NCBI GenBank assembly: GCA_963837325.1
Contig: CAWIMV010000001.1
Coordinates: 1,736,001 to 1,800,000 of the forward strand
Origin: CAVQKZ01 sp963837325
GTDB taxonomy: Bacteria; Actinomycetota; Actinomycetes; Mycobacteriales; Jatrophihabitantaceae
Direction: 5' to 3'
DNA: 64,000 nt
Shown: piece after piece, positions 51,913-60,007 of the stretch
Layout: each line of letters starts with the position of its first letter
Position numbering within the stretch: position 1 is the first letter of the stretch
The notes under the pieces: model-generated
The model's database searches: none
What the model was told of the DNA's origin: nothing
Seen by the model: the letters and a program-made list of their open reading frames with translations, nothing else
Translations under genes and position numbers: made by a program

Positions 51913-53031
51913 ATGGGCGTGTTCACCCTTGAGTCGCTGCGATACCCGATCGTTCAGGCTCCGCTGGCCGGCGGTGCGTCGACGCCGGCACTGGCGGCGG
52001 CCGTCGCGAACGCCGGCGGTCTCGGTTTCCTCGCCGCCGGGTACAAATCGGCCCAGGCGGTCCGGACCGACCTGGACCAGCTCCGCGAGTTGCTATCCCA
52101 GGGTGCAAGGTTCGGGATCAACATCTTCTCCCCGCCGCAACGGGGGGCGGCGGTCGACGACATCAACAATTACGCCGACAGTCTCCGGGCCGAGGCGCAA
52201 CGCGCTGGAGTCGTGCTCGGCGCACCCCGGTGGGACGACGACCATTACGCCGAGAAGCTAGAACTGGTCTGCCGCGAACACGTCCCCGTCGTCTCGTTCA
52301 CGTTCGGGTGCCCCTCGTCGCGGGAGATCGGGCAGCTGCACGATTCCGGCGCGGCTGTATGGGTAACGGTGACCACGGCCGAGGAGGCCGCCACGGCGAC
52401 GGCAGCAGGCGCGGACGCGCTGGTCGTGCAAGGGACCGAGGCCGGCGGTCACCGCGGCGGATTCGACGACAGCGACCCCGAGCAGTACGGGTTGATCGCG
52501 TTGCTGCAACTGGTACGGGCCCGGGTCGGCGCCGCAGTTCCGCTTGTCGCCACGGGTGGCATCGCGACCGGGTCGGGCGTGGCCGCGGTGCTCGCCGCCG
52601 GGGCAGCTGCGGCCGCCCTCGGCACGGTGTTCCTGCTCTGCCCGGAGGCATCGACGGCGCCGGTCCACCGAACCGCGATCACCGACGGTGCGCGGCCCAC
52701 GGCGCTGACCCGCGCCTTCACGGGGCGAACGGCCCGCGGCCTCGCCAACCGGTTCCTGCAGGACCACTCCGCGGCGGCACCAAGCGCCTACCCCGAGATA
52801 CATCACCTGACGGCGCCCCTTCGCGCCGCAGCGCGCGGACGCGGTGACGCCGACACCTTGCACCTCTGGGCCGGGCAGGCCTATGCCCTGGCCCAGCCGC
52901 TACCGGCAGCGGAACTGGTCATTCAACTCGCCGACGGAGCGCGGGCAGCCCTCGCCGGGGCCGCCGCTCGGCTCGGTGCCGGAGTCGCTCAAGCGTCGGC
53001 GACCGAACCGGCGCCGTCGAAGCCCAACTGA
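51913..53031 (+). CDS. Nitronate monooxygenase family FMN protein
   Basis: 372 residues. Motifs include YPIVQAPLAGGASTPALAAAV, GGLGFLAAGY, INIFSPP, VSFTFGCPS, DALVVQGTEAGGHRG and PLVATGGIATGSGVAAVLAAGA. These form the FMN-binding barrel of the NMO/2-nitropropane dioxygenase family. The enzyme oxidises propionate-3-nitronate or similar nitronates. ATG 51913 is used; a long upstream frame is an overlap artefact. It convergently overlaps trmL by 43 bp. Confidence 0.9.
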   Translation: MGVFTLESLRYPIVQAPLAGGASTPALAAAVANAGGLGFLAAGYKSAQAVRTDLDQLRELLSQGARFGINIFSPPQRGAAVDDINNYADSLRAEAQRAGVVLGAPRWDDDHYAEKLELVCREHVPVVSFTFGCPSSREIGQLHDSGAAVWVTVTTAEEAATATAAGADALVVQGTEAGGHRGGFDDSDPEQYGLIALLQLVRARVGAAVPLVATGGIATGSGVAAVLAAGAAAAALGTVFLLCPEASTAPVHRTAITDGARPTALTRAFTGRTARGLANRFLQDHSAAAPSAYPEIHHLTAPLRAAARGRGDADTLHLWAGQAYALAQPLPAAELVIQLADGARAALAGAAARLGAGVAQASATEPAPSKPN

Positions 53032-53468
53032 CGCCAAGCCTCGTACGTGGCGATCGCCGCCGAGTTCGCCAGATTCAGCGAGCGTCGTCCCGCGAGCATC
53101 GGGATCCGAAGCAGACCAGTGATGTTCGGGTCCCTGAGCACGTCATCGGCCAATCCGGTCGGCTCGGGGCCGAACATCAGCACGTCGCCGCGCCGGTACT
53201 CGATGTCGGTGTAGGACGTCCGCGCGCCGGTGGTGAAAGCGAACACGCGCGCGGGGAGCACGTCGGCCCACAGGCCGGCGAGGTTCGCATGCACGCTGAC
53301 CGTCGCCAGATCGTGGTAGTCCAGCCCGGCTCGGCGCAAATGGGCGTCGGTCAACTGGAATCCGAGCGGCTCCACAAGGTGCAGATGGGCGCCGGTCACC
53401 GCCGCCGTCCGGATGGTGTTGCCGGTGTTGGGCGGGATGCGAGGCTCGACGAACGCGATGTGAAACAC
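52989..53468 (-). CDS. trmL: tRNA (cytidine/uridine(34)-2'-O)-methyltransferase TrmL
   Basis: 159 residues, the normal TrmL length. SPOUT knot motifs are FHIAFVEPRIPPNTGNTIRTAA, HLVEPLGFQLTDAHLRRAGLDY, VLMFGPEPTGL and IPMLAGRRSLNLANSAAIATYEAWRQ. It methylates the wobble ribose of tRNA-Leu species. A TACGGT box ends five bases before GTG 53468, which fits a leaderless message. Confidence 0.93.
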   Translation of the reverse strand: MFHIAFVEPRIPPNTGNTIRTAAVTGAHLHLVEPLGFQLTDAHLRRAGLDYHDLATVSVHANLAGLWADVLPARVFAFTTGARTSYTDIEYRRGDVLMFGPEPTGLADDVLRDPNITGLLRIPMLAGRRSLNLANSAAIATYEAWRQLGFDGAGSVADA

Positions 53469-53473
53469 CTGCC

Positions 53474-53479
53474 ACCGTA
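53474..53479 (-). promoter_or_regulatory. -10 box TACGGT, leaderless start of trmL
   Basis: Five bases lie between the box and the GTG at 53468. Confidence 0.3.
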
Positions 53480-53548
53480 TCCCGGTGGCTTGGGGCCGAT
53501 CGGGTAGAAGTGGGAGCCGACCGACCGCGGAGACGAAAGGACGACGCC

Positions 53549-53974
53549 GTGCCCGATCACTACGATCTCGAGCGGTTCGTTGCCGCGCAGGATGCGGGCG
53601 CGACCTACGAGCGGGCGCTGGCCGAGCTGCGTGACGGACGCAAGTCCAGCCATTGGATGTGGTTCGTGTTCCCGCAGGTCGCCGGCCTCGGCCGCAGCCC
53701 GACTGCGCGCACCTACGCCATCTCATCCGTCGACGAGGCGAGGGCCTACCTGCGCCATCCCGTGCTCGGCCCGCGACTCGTCGCGGCCGCCGCCCTGGTC
53801 CGCGCCCACTCCGCTCGGCGGCCCGAGGACATCTTCGGCGCGCTCGACGCCCAGAAGCTGCAGTCGTCGATGACGCTCTTCCGCCAGGCCGCCCCCGATG
53901 AGGAGGTGTTCCAGGACGTACTCGACCAGTACTTCGGTGGGCGCCGCGATGCCGCGACCGAGGAGCGCCTCTGA
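53549..53974 (+). CDS. DUF1810 family protein
   Basis: 141 residues from GTG 53549, with GAAAGGA upstream. The DUF1810 features are YDLERFVAAQD, LRDGRKSSHWMWFVFPQVAGLGRSP and PRLVAAAALV, with a C-terminal SSMTLFRQAAP. The family is widespread and related to NADAR-like folds; its function is not established. Its stop is 13 bp from the NlpC/P60 gene end. Confidence 0.9.
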   Translation: MPDHYDLERFVAAQDAGATYERALAELRDGRKSSHWMWFVFPQVAGLGRSPTARTYAISSVDEARAYLRHPVLGPRLVAAAALVRAHSARRPEDIFGALDAQKLQSSMTLFRQAAPDEEVFQDVLDQYFGGRRDAATEERL

Positions 53975-53987
53975 GCAGGCAAAGCGG

Positions 53988-55589
53988 TCAGGGCCGGACG
54001 GCCAGGCTGAAGTCGCCGAACCAGGAGATCTTGTCGACGCGGATGTAGGCGCCCGTGTCCGGCGCGTCGAGCATGTAACCCGCACCGAGGTACATCCCCA
54101 CGTGATGCAGGTCGCGACCGAAGAGCACGAGATCGCCGGGCAGGAGCTGGTTGGCAGCCACTCGCACGCCTTGCACGGCCTGGCTGCCGGTGAAGTGCCC
54201 GAGGCCCACACCGGCCTTGGCCCACGCCCATTGGGTCAGTCCCGAGCAGTCGAACGTGCTCGGACCGGCCGCGGCCCAGACGTACGGGTCTCCGATATGG
54301 GCCAACGCCGCGTCGATGGCCACCTCGGCCCGCATCCGGGTGTAGTGCGCCGGGTACCCGGGCAAGGTCGGGTGAACGGTCCGGCCGTTGGCGGGCAGCA
54401 CGCGCGCCGCGCCGACCAGGCCGACACCACGGGCACCGGGCGTGGACAGGGCGTCGTTGGCGTACGGCTGCAGCGACCGCCCGATGCCCGGGCGGCCGCC
54501 CTTCTTGGCCGCGGGGTAGCTGCCCAAGGACGGACGCGGGCCCATGACGGCCTGCTCGTCGACGATCCGAGCCGGGCTGGCCACGGCGAACGCCGGCAGC
54601 CCGCGCCCCGCTGGGGGTCGCGCCGTCCGCCCGACCGCCTGCTGCAGCAGAGCCCGAGTCGCGAGGGCGATCGTCGTGGCCGAGTTCGCGCCAAGTGGGA
54701 AGCGCGACGCTGGTGCCGCACCGGAGCTGATCGCCTGGGCCCGGATCGCCGTCGCCGCCGCGGCGTTGGTCGCGACGTTGAGTGCGGCCGGATCGCCCGT
54801 GGGTTTGATGGTGAGCGTCTTGCACGGCAGGATCGTGTTTCCGCCCGCGGCGGTGTTGATCCCCACGGCACAGACCGAGTAGGTACCGGCGGGCAGCGGC
54901 GCCCACATCGTGTACGAGAAGCCGTGGTTCCCGCCGCGGCCGGGGTGCCGTTGCGCCACGTCCGGTCGGGGCCGCGTTGCCATCGCGGCGCCCTGCGACT
55001 GCCCGCCGATCATCACATCGACGGAGATCGGGTTGACGGTGTCGGGGTCGAGCGCCCAACCGTGGGCCGAGATCGTCTGGTTCGCCACGCTGTAGGTAAA
55101 GCCGTCGAGCAATCCGAACGGCCTTCTGGTCGCGACCACGGACGTCGCGGCGGCGGTGCTCTTCGGGGCCGACATGGTCTTGCAGCCGAGTGCAGTATCC
55201 GAACCGAGCCCCAGATCGCCGGCGACCAGGCAGACGGCGTGCGCGCCAGCTGGGAGTTTCAAGGAGCCGGCGAAGCCGCGATTGGCACCGTAGGCCGGAT
55301 ACACCTTCGCTACGTCCGGACGGGGCTGGTTGGCCAACATCGAGCTGACGACGGTGCCGTCCAGCGAAACGACCACCCGCACTGTTCCGCCGAGGTCCGG
55401 GTCGGTGACCCAGCCGCGGAACGAGACAGCTGCCCCGGAATGGGCCCAGGAGTCGACCGAACCGCGCGGATCATGGCTGGACGCAGCCGCGGCCGGTTCG
55501 GCGGCGAGTGCGACGAGGGCGATCGACGCACCGGCGGTTAGAGCCGCCGTCAGGACCAGCGACAGGCCGGTGTTGAGCGAGCGAGACAT
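53988..55589 (-). CDS. Secreted NlpC/P60 peptidoglycan hydrolase with tandem N-terminal modules
   Basis: 533 residues with a signal peptide (1-36). Two homologous modules of about 80 residues follow: GW at 59 to CKT at 138, and GW at 177 to CKT at 258. Each has the pattern GW..DPD, a RPDVA stretch, GF, VC and a final CKT. A linker leads to the NlpC/P60 domain (about 410-533) with Cys448 in FDCSG and His496 in LHHVGMYLG. It should cut D-Glu/meso-DAP peptide links in the wall. The modules may bind wall polymer. ATG 55589 gives the expected signal peptide. Confidence 0.92.
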   Translation of the reverse strand: MSRSLNTGLSLVLTAALTAGASIALVALAAEPAAAASSHDPRGSVDSWAHSGAAVSFRGWVTDPDLGGTVRVVVSLDGTVVSSMLANQPRPDVAKVYPAYGANRGFAGSLKLPAGAHAVCLVAGDLGLGSDTALGCKTMSAPKSTAAATSVVATRRPFGLLDGFTYSVANQTISAHGWALDPDTVNPISVDVMIGGQSQGAAMATRPRPDVAQRHPGRGGNHGFSYTMWAPLPAGTYSVCAVGINTAAGGNTILPCKTLTIKPTGDPAALNVATNAAAATAIRAQAISSGAAPASRFPLGANSATTIALATRALLQQAVGRTARPPAGRGLPAFAVASPARIVDEQAVMGPRPSLGSYPAAKKGGRPGIGRSLQPYANDALSTPGARGVGLVGAARVLPANGRTVHPTLPGYPAHYTRMRAEVAIDAALAHIGDPYVWAAAGPSTFDCSGLTQWAWAKAGVGLGHFTGSQAVQGVRVAANQLLPGDLVLFGRDLHHVGMYLGAGYMLDAPDTGAYIRVDKISWFGDFSLAVRP

Positions 55590-55667
55590 GTGGCAACTTT
55601 CGAAAGGGTAGGTCTGGCGTTGCACTGGCCCCGCAGGTGCACTTAACACTATTTTAACATGAAATTT

Positions 55668-56930
55668 TTAGCGCCCGCTGGCGACGATCCGGGCCATCAG
55701 CGAACGACCGGCCGCAACGACGGTGTCGCGCTGATGAGTGATGGTGAACTCGAAGCGCCGGTTGCGGTCAGGACCATCGTCGCCCAGGTCGCGGGCGATC
55801 AAGGCGCCGGCGTAATGCGGCCCGACGACGACGACGGTCCATTCGCCGCGCAACGCATCGTCCGGCGCCAGGTCGGCGCCGGACACGCCCGTAGCCGGAA
55901 TGCTGGGCAGATCGGCGCCGAGCGCTCCGACGAACGGGCAGGCGTCGGCCAGCGCGGCATATCGTCGCGCCAGTACCGGCGTGAACCGATCCGCGGTCTG
56001 GAATGCGGCGAGCACGACCGGCGGGTCACTCTGAGCCATGGCCTGGCTCTCGATGTGGCGTGACATGGCCTGCAGGAGGGGTTTGCGGCCGACCCGCAGA
56101 TCCCCGCGTGCGGCGACCAGGTCGAACGGCGTTCGTGCGACAGGTGCGGCCGGTTCGCTGAACGGCAGCCGGGCCGTCCCCGTTCGGGAGGCTGAAGCCA
56201 CCAGCGGACCAGGCCGACCGAAAAGCCAGCCCTGCCCGTAGGTTGCACCGAACGAGAACGCCTGCTCGAGGTGGGCGTCGGTCTCGATCCCTTCGGCCAG
56301 GATCACCGCGCCGGTGCGTTCTGCGTGGGCCATGATCGCGGCCATCGTGCGGGCCTGCTGCTGCGACGGGGTCTGCTGAGCAAGGGCGAGATCCAGTTTG
56401 ATCACATCCGGCGCCACGAACGGCAACAGGGCCAACGAATCGGGATTCGCCCCAACGTCGTCCAAGGCGACGCCCCAGCCATGATCTCGGGCCCAGCCGA
56501 TCAGGGCCAGCAGGTCAGCTGGACGGCTCAGCAGCGAGCGTTCCGTCAGTTCGAGTACGACCCGTAGTCCGGCGAGAGCTTGCGCGATGAGCTCGCGGGC
56601 CGCAGCCGGCTGGGGCGCTCCGAACGAGGCGGCCTCGACGTTGATGAACAGTGTCTGGTCCGTGCCCAGACCGGCATCCAGCGCGCCCCGAAAGCCGGCC
56701 AGGCGAGCCATCCAGTCGAGCTCGGCGGACCGGCCGGCCGCTCGAGCCGCGGGAAAGACGGTGTCCGGAACCGCTCCGGTGATGCCAGGCCACCGCGCCA
56801 GTGCCTCAAATCCCACGGTGGCGCCCGACGCCAGTTCGACGAGGGGCTGAAACGCGGAGACCAGCGCGCCGGGCGCCATCACCTCGTCCAGATCAACGCC
56901 AACGACGGTGAGCACAGGTGCTGGCGCCAT
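55668..56930 (-). CDS. EAL phosphodiesterase with DICT sensor domain
   Basis: 420 residues. The EAL domain (about 20-255) has EAL at 42-44, FINVEAASF, VLELTERSL, ALDDVGANPDS, VIKLDLA and ILAEGIETD, so the catalytic set for c-di-GMP hydrolysis is mostly present. A DICT domain (about 275-415) follows, a sensor often coupled to c-di-GMP and two-component proteins. No membrane segment is seen. ATG 56930 has GGAG nine bases upstream; the TTG at 56945 is less likely. Confidence 0.9.
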   Translation of the reverse strand: MAPAPVLTVVGVDLDEVMAPGALVSAFQPLVELASGATVGFEALARWPGITGAVPDTVFPAARAAGRSAELDWMARLAGFRGALDAGLGTDQTLFINVEAASFGAPQPAAARELIAQALAGLRVVLELTERSLLSRPADLLALIGWARDHGWGVALDDVGANPDSLALLPFVAPDVIKLDLALAQQTPSQQQARTMAAIMAHAERTGAVILAEGIETDAHLEQAFSFGATYGQGWLFGRPGPLVASASRTGTARLPFSEPAAPVARTPFDLVAARGDLRVGRKPLLQAMSRHIESQAMAQSDPPVVLAAFQTADRFTPVLARRYAALADACPFVGALGADLPSIPATGVSGADLAPDDALRGEWTVVVVGPHYAGALIARDLGDDGPDRNRRFEFTITHQRDTVVAAGRSLMARIVASGR

Positions 56931-56998
56931 CACGTCTCGCTCCAAACCGGGGTCGCCCGAGGCCTCCGTCGGGCCGGGGCACGTTTCGACAAGACATC

Positions 56999-57033
56999 GG
57001 CCGGCGGCGGCACGACTTGAGGCGCCGCCGGCC
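56999..57033. repeat. Perfect 11-bp stem-loop between divergent genes
   Basis: Arms GGCCGGCGGCG and CGCCGCCGGCC with a 13-base loop. It lies 69 bp upstream of the EAL-DICT start and just before the DUF3072 promoter, so it is not a simple terminator for either gene. Confidence 0.45.
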
Positions 57034-57038
57034 GATTG

Positions 57039-57064
57039 GTTTGTTCAGCGACCGGGTTGGGTAC
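57039..57064 (+). promoter_or_regulatory. Sigma-B/F-like stress promoter of the DUF3072 gene
   Basis: GTTT (57039-57042), a 16-base gap and GGGTAC (57059-57064), matching the GTTT/GGGTAT-type consensus of actinobacterial general-stress sigma factors. The ATG follows 36 bp later. Confidence 0.5.
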
Positions 57065-57100
57065 GACATCTTCGAACGCACATTCGACTGAGGAGCTGAC

Positions 57101-57358
57101 ATGAGCGAGGCGACAGCGTCAGACCGCGATCCGCAGCCCCGGGCCACCGATCCGGCACAGCCCGGAGCCGGAAATGCCGAGGTTCCGGACCCGACGACCT
57201 GGCGCACGGGTGACGAACCCCCGACGGATCGCCAGGCCGCCTACCTCGAGACGCTTGCGCGCGAGGCCGGCGAGGAGCTGCCGGAGGATCTCACCAAGGC
57301 CGAGGCGTCGGAAAGGATCGACGAACTCCGCAACCGCACGGATCGCTCCGGGCAGTGA
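57101..57358 (+). CDS. DUF3072 family protein
   Basis: 85 residues, acidic. The family core is TGDEPPTDRQAAYLETLAREAGEELPEDLTKAEASERIDELRNRT, of which DRQAAYLETLAREAGE and LTKAEASERIDEL are the key stretches. The N-terminal 30 residues are low-complexity. The function is unknown; the core resembles small SAP-like helical hairpins. The ribosome site GAGGAG is strong, and the sigma-B-like promoter suggests stress induction. Confidence 0.85.
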   Translation: MSEATASDRDPQPRATDPAQPGAGNAEVPDPTTWRTGDEPPTDRQAAYLETLAREAGEELPEDLTKAEASERIDELRNRTDRSGQ

Positions 57359-57389
57359 GTGTCAGCCGATAGCGGTTGGGCATAGTCGA

Positions 57390-58862
57390 TCATCGTGCCG
57401 TTCCTTCGGGATGCGGTGATTCGTCGAGGGACGCCCCCCCGCCACGCGTATTGGGCGCTCGAAGCGCGAGCAGCGCGGCAGCAAAAAGGAAGATGCTGCT
57501 GGCCAGCAGAGCCTGGTGATAGCCGGCGGTCTGTGCGTACGGCAACGCCGCATGCCGGGCCAGCAGATGGGTGCTGCGGGCGGTGGCGATGGCGGAGAAG
57601 ATCGCGAGCCCGAGCGCGCCGCCGATCTGCAGCGATGCATTGAGCAGCGCCGCCGCCAGGCCGGCCTGGTCGGCCGGCACGCCGGCATTTGCGGCCGTGG
57701 TGACTCCGACGAACACCGCTCCCAGGCCGAAAGACATCAGCATCATCCCGGGCAGCAGGTCGAGCAGGTACGAGCCGTCCACCGGGATCCGCGACAGGTA
57801 GTAGACGCCGGCGCAAGCGAGCAGCGCACCGACGACGATCACTGGCCGGGTGCCGGTCCGGGCCAGAATTTGCGCAGTGCCCCCGGCGGCAACGCCGACG
57901 CCGACACAGAGCGGAAGGTAGGCCGCGCCGGTCTGGATCGGCGAGTAACCCAGAACGTTCTGCATGTAGAGGGTGAGGAAGAAAAACATCGCGAAGAATC
58001 CGGCGAAGGCGATCAACTGGGTCGCGTCAGCGGCGGCCAGTCCTCTGACCCGGAAGATCGAGAGGGGCAGCAACGGACTGGGGACGCGCCGTTCGTTGAG
58101 CACGAATGCGAGCACCAGCAGCAGCGCGCCCGCGAGCCCGGCCCAGGTGCGCGCGGAGCCCCACCCCACGTCCGGCGCCTTGACCAGCGTGTAGACGAGC
58201 AGCAGCATGCCGCTGGTGACGAGCATCGAGCCGGGTAGGTCGAAGCCGACCGACCGGGCGGCCGGGCGCTCACCGCTGATCAGCCAGAAGATGCCGAACA
58301 GCACCAGCCCGGCCGCCGGCGGGTTCACGAACATCACCCAGCGCCAGCCCGGACCTTCGGTAAGCACTCCCCCGAGCAACACGCCGGCGGCGGAGGCCAG
58401 CCCGCCGACGCCGCCCCAGACCCCGAGCGCTTTGTGCCGGTCAGTCGCCTGGGTGAACGTCGTGGTCAAGATCGACAAGGCGGCCGGCAGCATCAGCGCG
58501 GCGCCGAGACCCTGCACGAGCCGAGCAGCGATGAGCGTCCCCTCGTTCGCAGCCAACCCTCCGGCGAGTGACGCCAGTCCGATCAGCGCCGTCCCGGTGA
58601 CGAGCACGCGCCGGCGCCCGAGCAGATCCGCGGCGCGACCGCCGAGGAGCATGAAGCCGCCATAGGTCAGGAGATACCCACTGGGGATCCACTGCAGCCC
58701 CTGTACCGAGACGTGCAGGTCGTCGCGGATCGACGGCAATGCGACGTTGACGATGGAGGCGTCGACGAAGTCGAGGAATGCGACTGCGCACAACAGCGCC
58801 AGGACGAGCTTGCCCCGACGGGTGGCGAGGACGGACGGTGCGGCGTCGATCAAGGCAGTCAT
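57390..58862 (-). CDS. MFS drug exporter, DHA2 (EmrB/QacA) family
   Basis: 490 residues with about 14 helices. Motif A GGRAADLLGRRRVLVTG and motif C GVWGGVGGLASAAGVLLGGVL mark a drug-proton antiporter of the DHA2 class. The substrate is unknown. ATG 58862 has GGAAGG eight bases upstream. The promoter at 58901-58927 matches the ECF41 consensus exactly, placing the gene under the divergent sigma factor. Confidence 0.93.
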   Translation of the reverse strand: MTALIDAAPSVLATRRGKLVLALLCAVAFLDFVDASIVNVALPSIRDDLHVSVQGLQWIPSGYLLTYGGFMLLGGRAADLLGRRRVLVTGTALIGLASLAGGLAANEGTLIAARLVQGLGAALMLPAALSILTTTFTQATDRHKALGVWGGVGGLASAAGVLLGGVLTEGPGWRWVMFVNPPAAGLVLFGIFWLISGERPAARSVGFDLPGSMLVTSGMLLLVYTLVKAPDVGWGSARTWAGLAGALLLVLAFVLNERRVPSPLLPLSIFRVRGLAAADATQLIAFAGFFAMFFFLTLYMQNVLGYSPIQTGAAYLPLCVGVGVAAGGTAQILARTGTRPVIVVGALLACAGVYYLSRIPVDGSYLLDLLPGMMLMSFGLGAVFVGVTTAANAGVPADQAGLAAALLNASLQIGGALGLAIFSAIATARSTHLLARHAALPYAQTAGYHQALLASSIFLFAAALLALRAPNTRGGGASLDESPHPEGTAR

Positions 58863-58900
58863 GCTGCTGGCCTTCCGAGAGTGGGTGTGTCAACAACAGG

Positions 58901-58927
58901 GACGACGCGTCCGCGCGGAATGTGACA
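58901..58927 (-). promoter_or_regulatory. ECF41-type promoter of the MFS exporter
   Basis: On the minus strand: -35 TGTCACA (58921-58927), exactly 16 bases, then -10 CGTC (58901-58904). This is the published ECF41 consensus without mismatch. It lies 38 bp before the exporter ATG. Confidence 0.8.
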
Positions 58928-58938
58928 GCGGTGTCGGT

Positions 58939-58965
58939 TGTCACTTTCTCCGCCGCTACTTCGTC
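58939..58965 (+). promoter_or_regulatory. ECF41-type promoter of the sigma factor gene
   Basis: -35 TGTCACT (58939-58945; one mismatch at the last base), exactly 16 bases, then -10 CGTC (58962-58965). It lies 45 bp before the sigma factor ATG and implies autoregulation. Confidence 0.75.
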
Positions 58966-59010
58966 CATGTGGAAAGAACGGCAACGACCACGACCTAGGG
59001 TGGGCAAGCA

Positions 59011-59928
59011 ATGGCAGGCAAGCACGACAGCGATCGGGCCACCGAGGCCCAGTTCGACCGAGTCTGGCGGGCTGAGCGTGGCTTCCTGATCAATCTGGCC
59101 TACGGCATGCTCAGCGACATCGGGGCAGCCGAGGACGCCGTCCAGGAAGCGTTCGCCCGCTTCGCCAATGCCGACTACGCGACGATCGAGGACCACCGCG
59201 CCTGGCTCATCGTCGTGACGAGCCGCATCTGTCTGGACCAGATCGGCTCGGCCCACTCACGGCGGGAGCGTACGCACGACACCGCCACGATCGAGTCCGT
59301 CGGCGAACCGGCCGCCCAGCCGCATCCCGTCGATCCGGCCGACCGAGTGACGCTAGACGACGAGGTCCGGACCGCACTGGGCGTCGTGCTGGAGCGCCTC
59401 ACACCGGCCGAGCGCGTGGTGTTCGTCCTGCACGACATCTTCCGAACACCCTTCGACAACATCGCCGAGACGGTCGGCCGACCCGCGGCGACGTGCCGTC
59501 AGCTCGCCCGCCGCGCCCGCGCGAAGATTCACGAACAACGCGCCACCGTCGCGGGCGCGGTCGATGTGGCCCAACACCGGCTGGTCGCTGAACGCTTCAT
59601 CCAGGCCTGCTCGCTCGGGGACGTCTCAGCGCTGGTCCCGGTGCTCGACCCCGACGTCTGGGGTGAGGCCGACCTCGGACCCCACGACCGGCGCGGTGGC
59701 AGGCGTCGTGGCGCAACGAAGGTGGCCCGCAACCTGCTGCGTTGGTTTCGGCCCACGACCGCGTTGGTGTGCAACCCGATCGGCGATCACTCGGAGATAT
59801 TGGCCTTCGAGGACCGCAGGCTTTACGCGGTTCTCCAGCTCACCGTCGAGGACGAACTCGTGCAGCGGATCCACGTCATCGTCGACCCGGCGAAGCTCGC
59901 GGTCATCGCGGCGCAGCTGTCGGCCTAG
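59011..59928 (+). CDS. ECF sigma factor with SnoaL-like C-terminal domain (SigJ/ECF41-like)
   Basis: 305 residues. Region 2 (about 12-80) has LINLAYGMLSDIGAAEDAVQEAFARF and DHRAWLIVVTSRICLDQI. Region 4 (about 115-170) has LTPAERVVFVLHDIFRTPFDNIAETVGRPAATCRQLARRARAKI. A SnoaL-like extension (about 185-305) follows. In ECF41 factors this fused domain regulates activity in place of an anti-sigma factor. The usual C-terminal NPDKL motif appears as VDPAKL, and the DGGG motif is degenerate. The promoter pair upstream supports the ECF41-like assignment. Confidence 0.9.
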   Translation: MAGKHDSDRATEAQFDRVWRAERGFLINLAYGMLSDIGAAEDAVQEAFARFANADYATIEDHRAWLIVVTSRICLDQIGSAHSRRERTHDTATIESVGEPAAQPHPVDPADRVTLDDEVRTALGVVLERLTPAERVVFVLHDIFRTPFDNIAETVGRPAATCRQLARRARAKIHEQRATVAGAVDVAQHRLVAERFIQACSLGDVSALVPVLDPDVWGEADLGPHDRRGGRRRGATKVARNLLRWFRPTTALVCNPIGDHSEILAFEDRRLYAVLQLTVEDELVQRIHVIVDPAKLAVIAAQLSA

Positions 59929-59944
59929 CCGTAACCCCCGGTTC

Positions 59945-60001
59945 GGCTTGGCCCCGCAGCCGGGCGACACGCCGCTGCGCCGCCGGCTACGGGGCCAAGC
60001 C
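59945..60001. terminator. Bidirectional terminator between the sigma factor and pcaG
   Basis: Arms GGCTTGGCCCCG (59945-59956) and CGGGGCCAAGCC (59990-60001) pair perfectly. After one mismatch the stem continues with AGCCGG/CCGGCT. It lies between convergent genes and has no U-tract, as is usual in high-GC actinobacteria. Confidence 0.7.
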
Positions 60002-60007
60002 GGTCGG

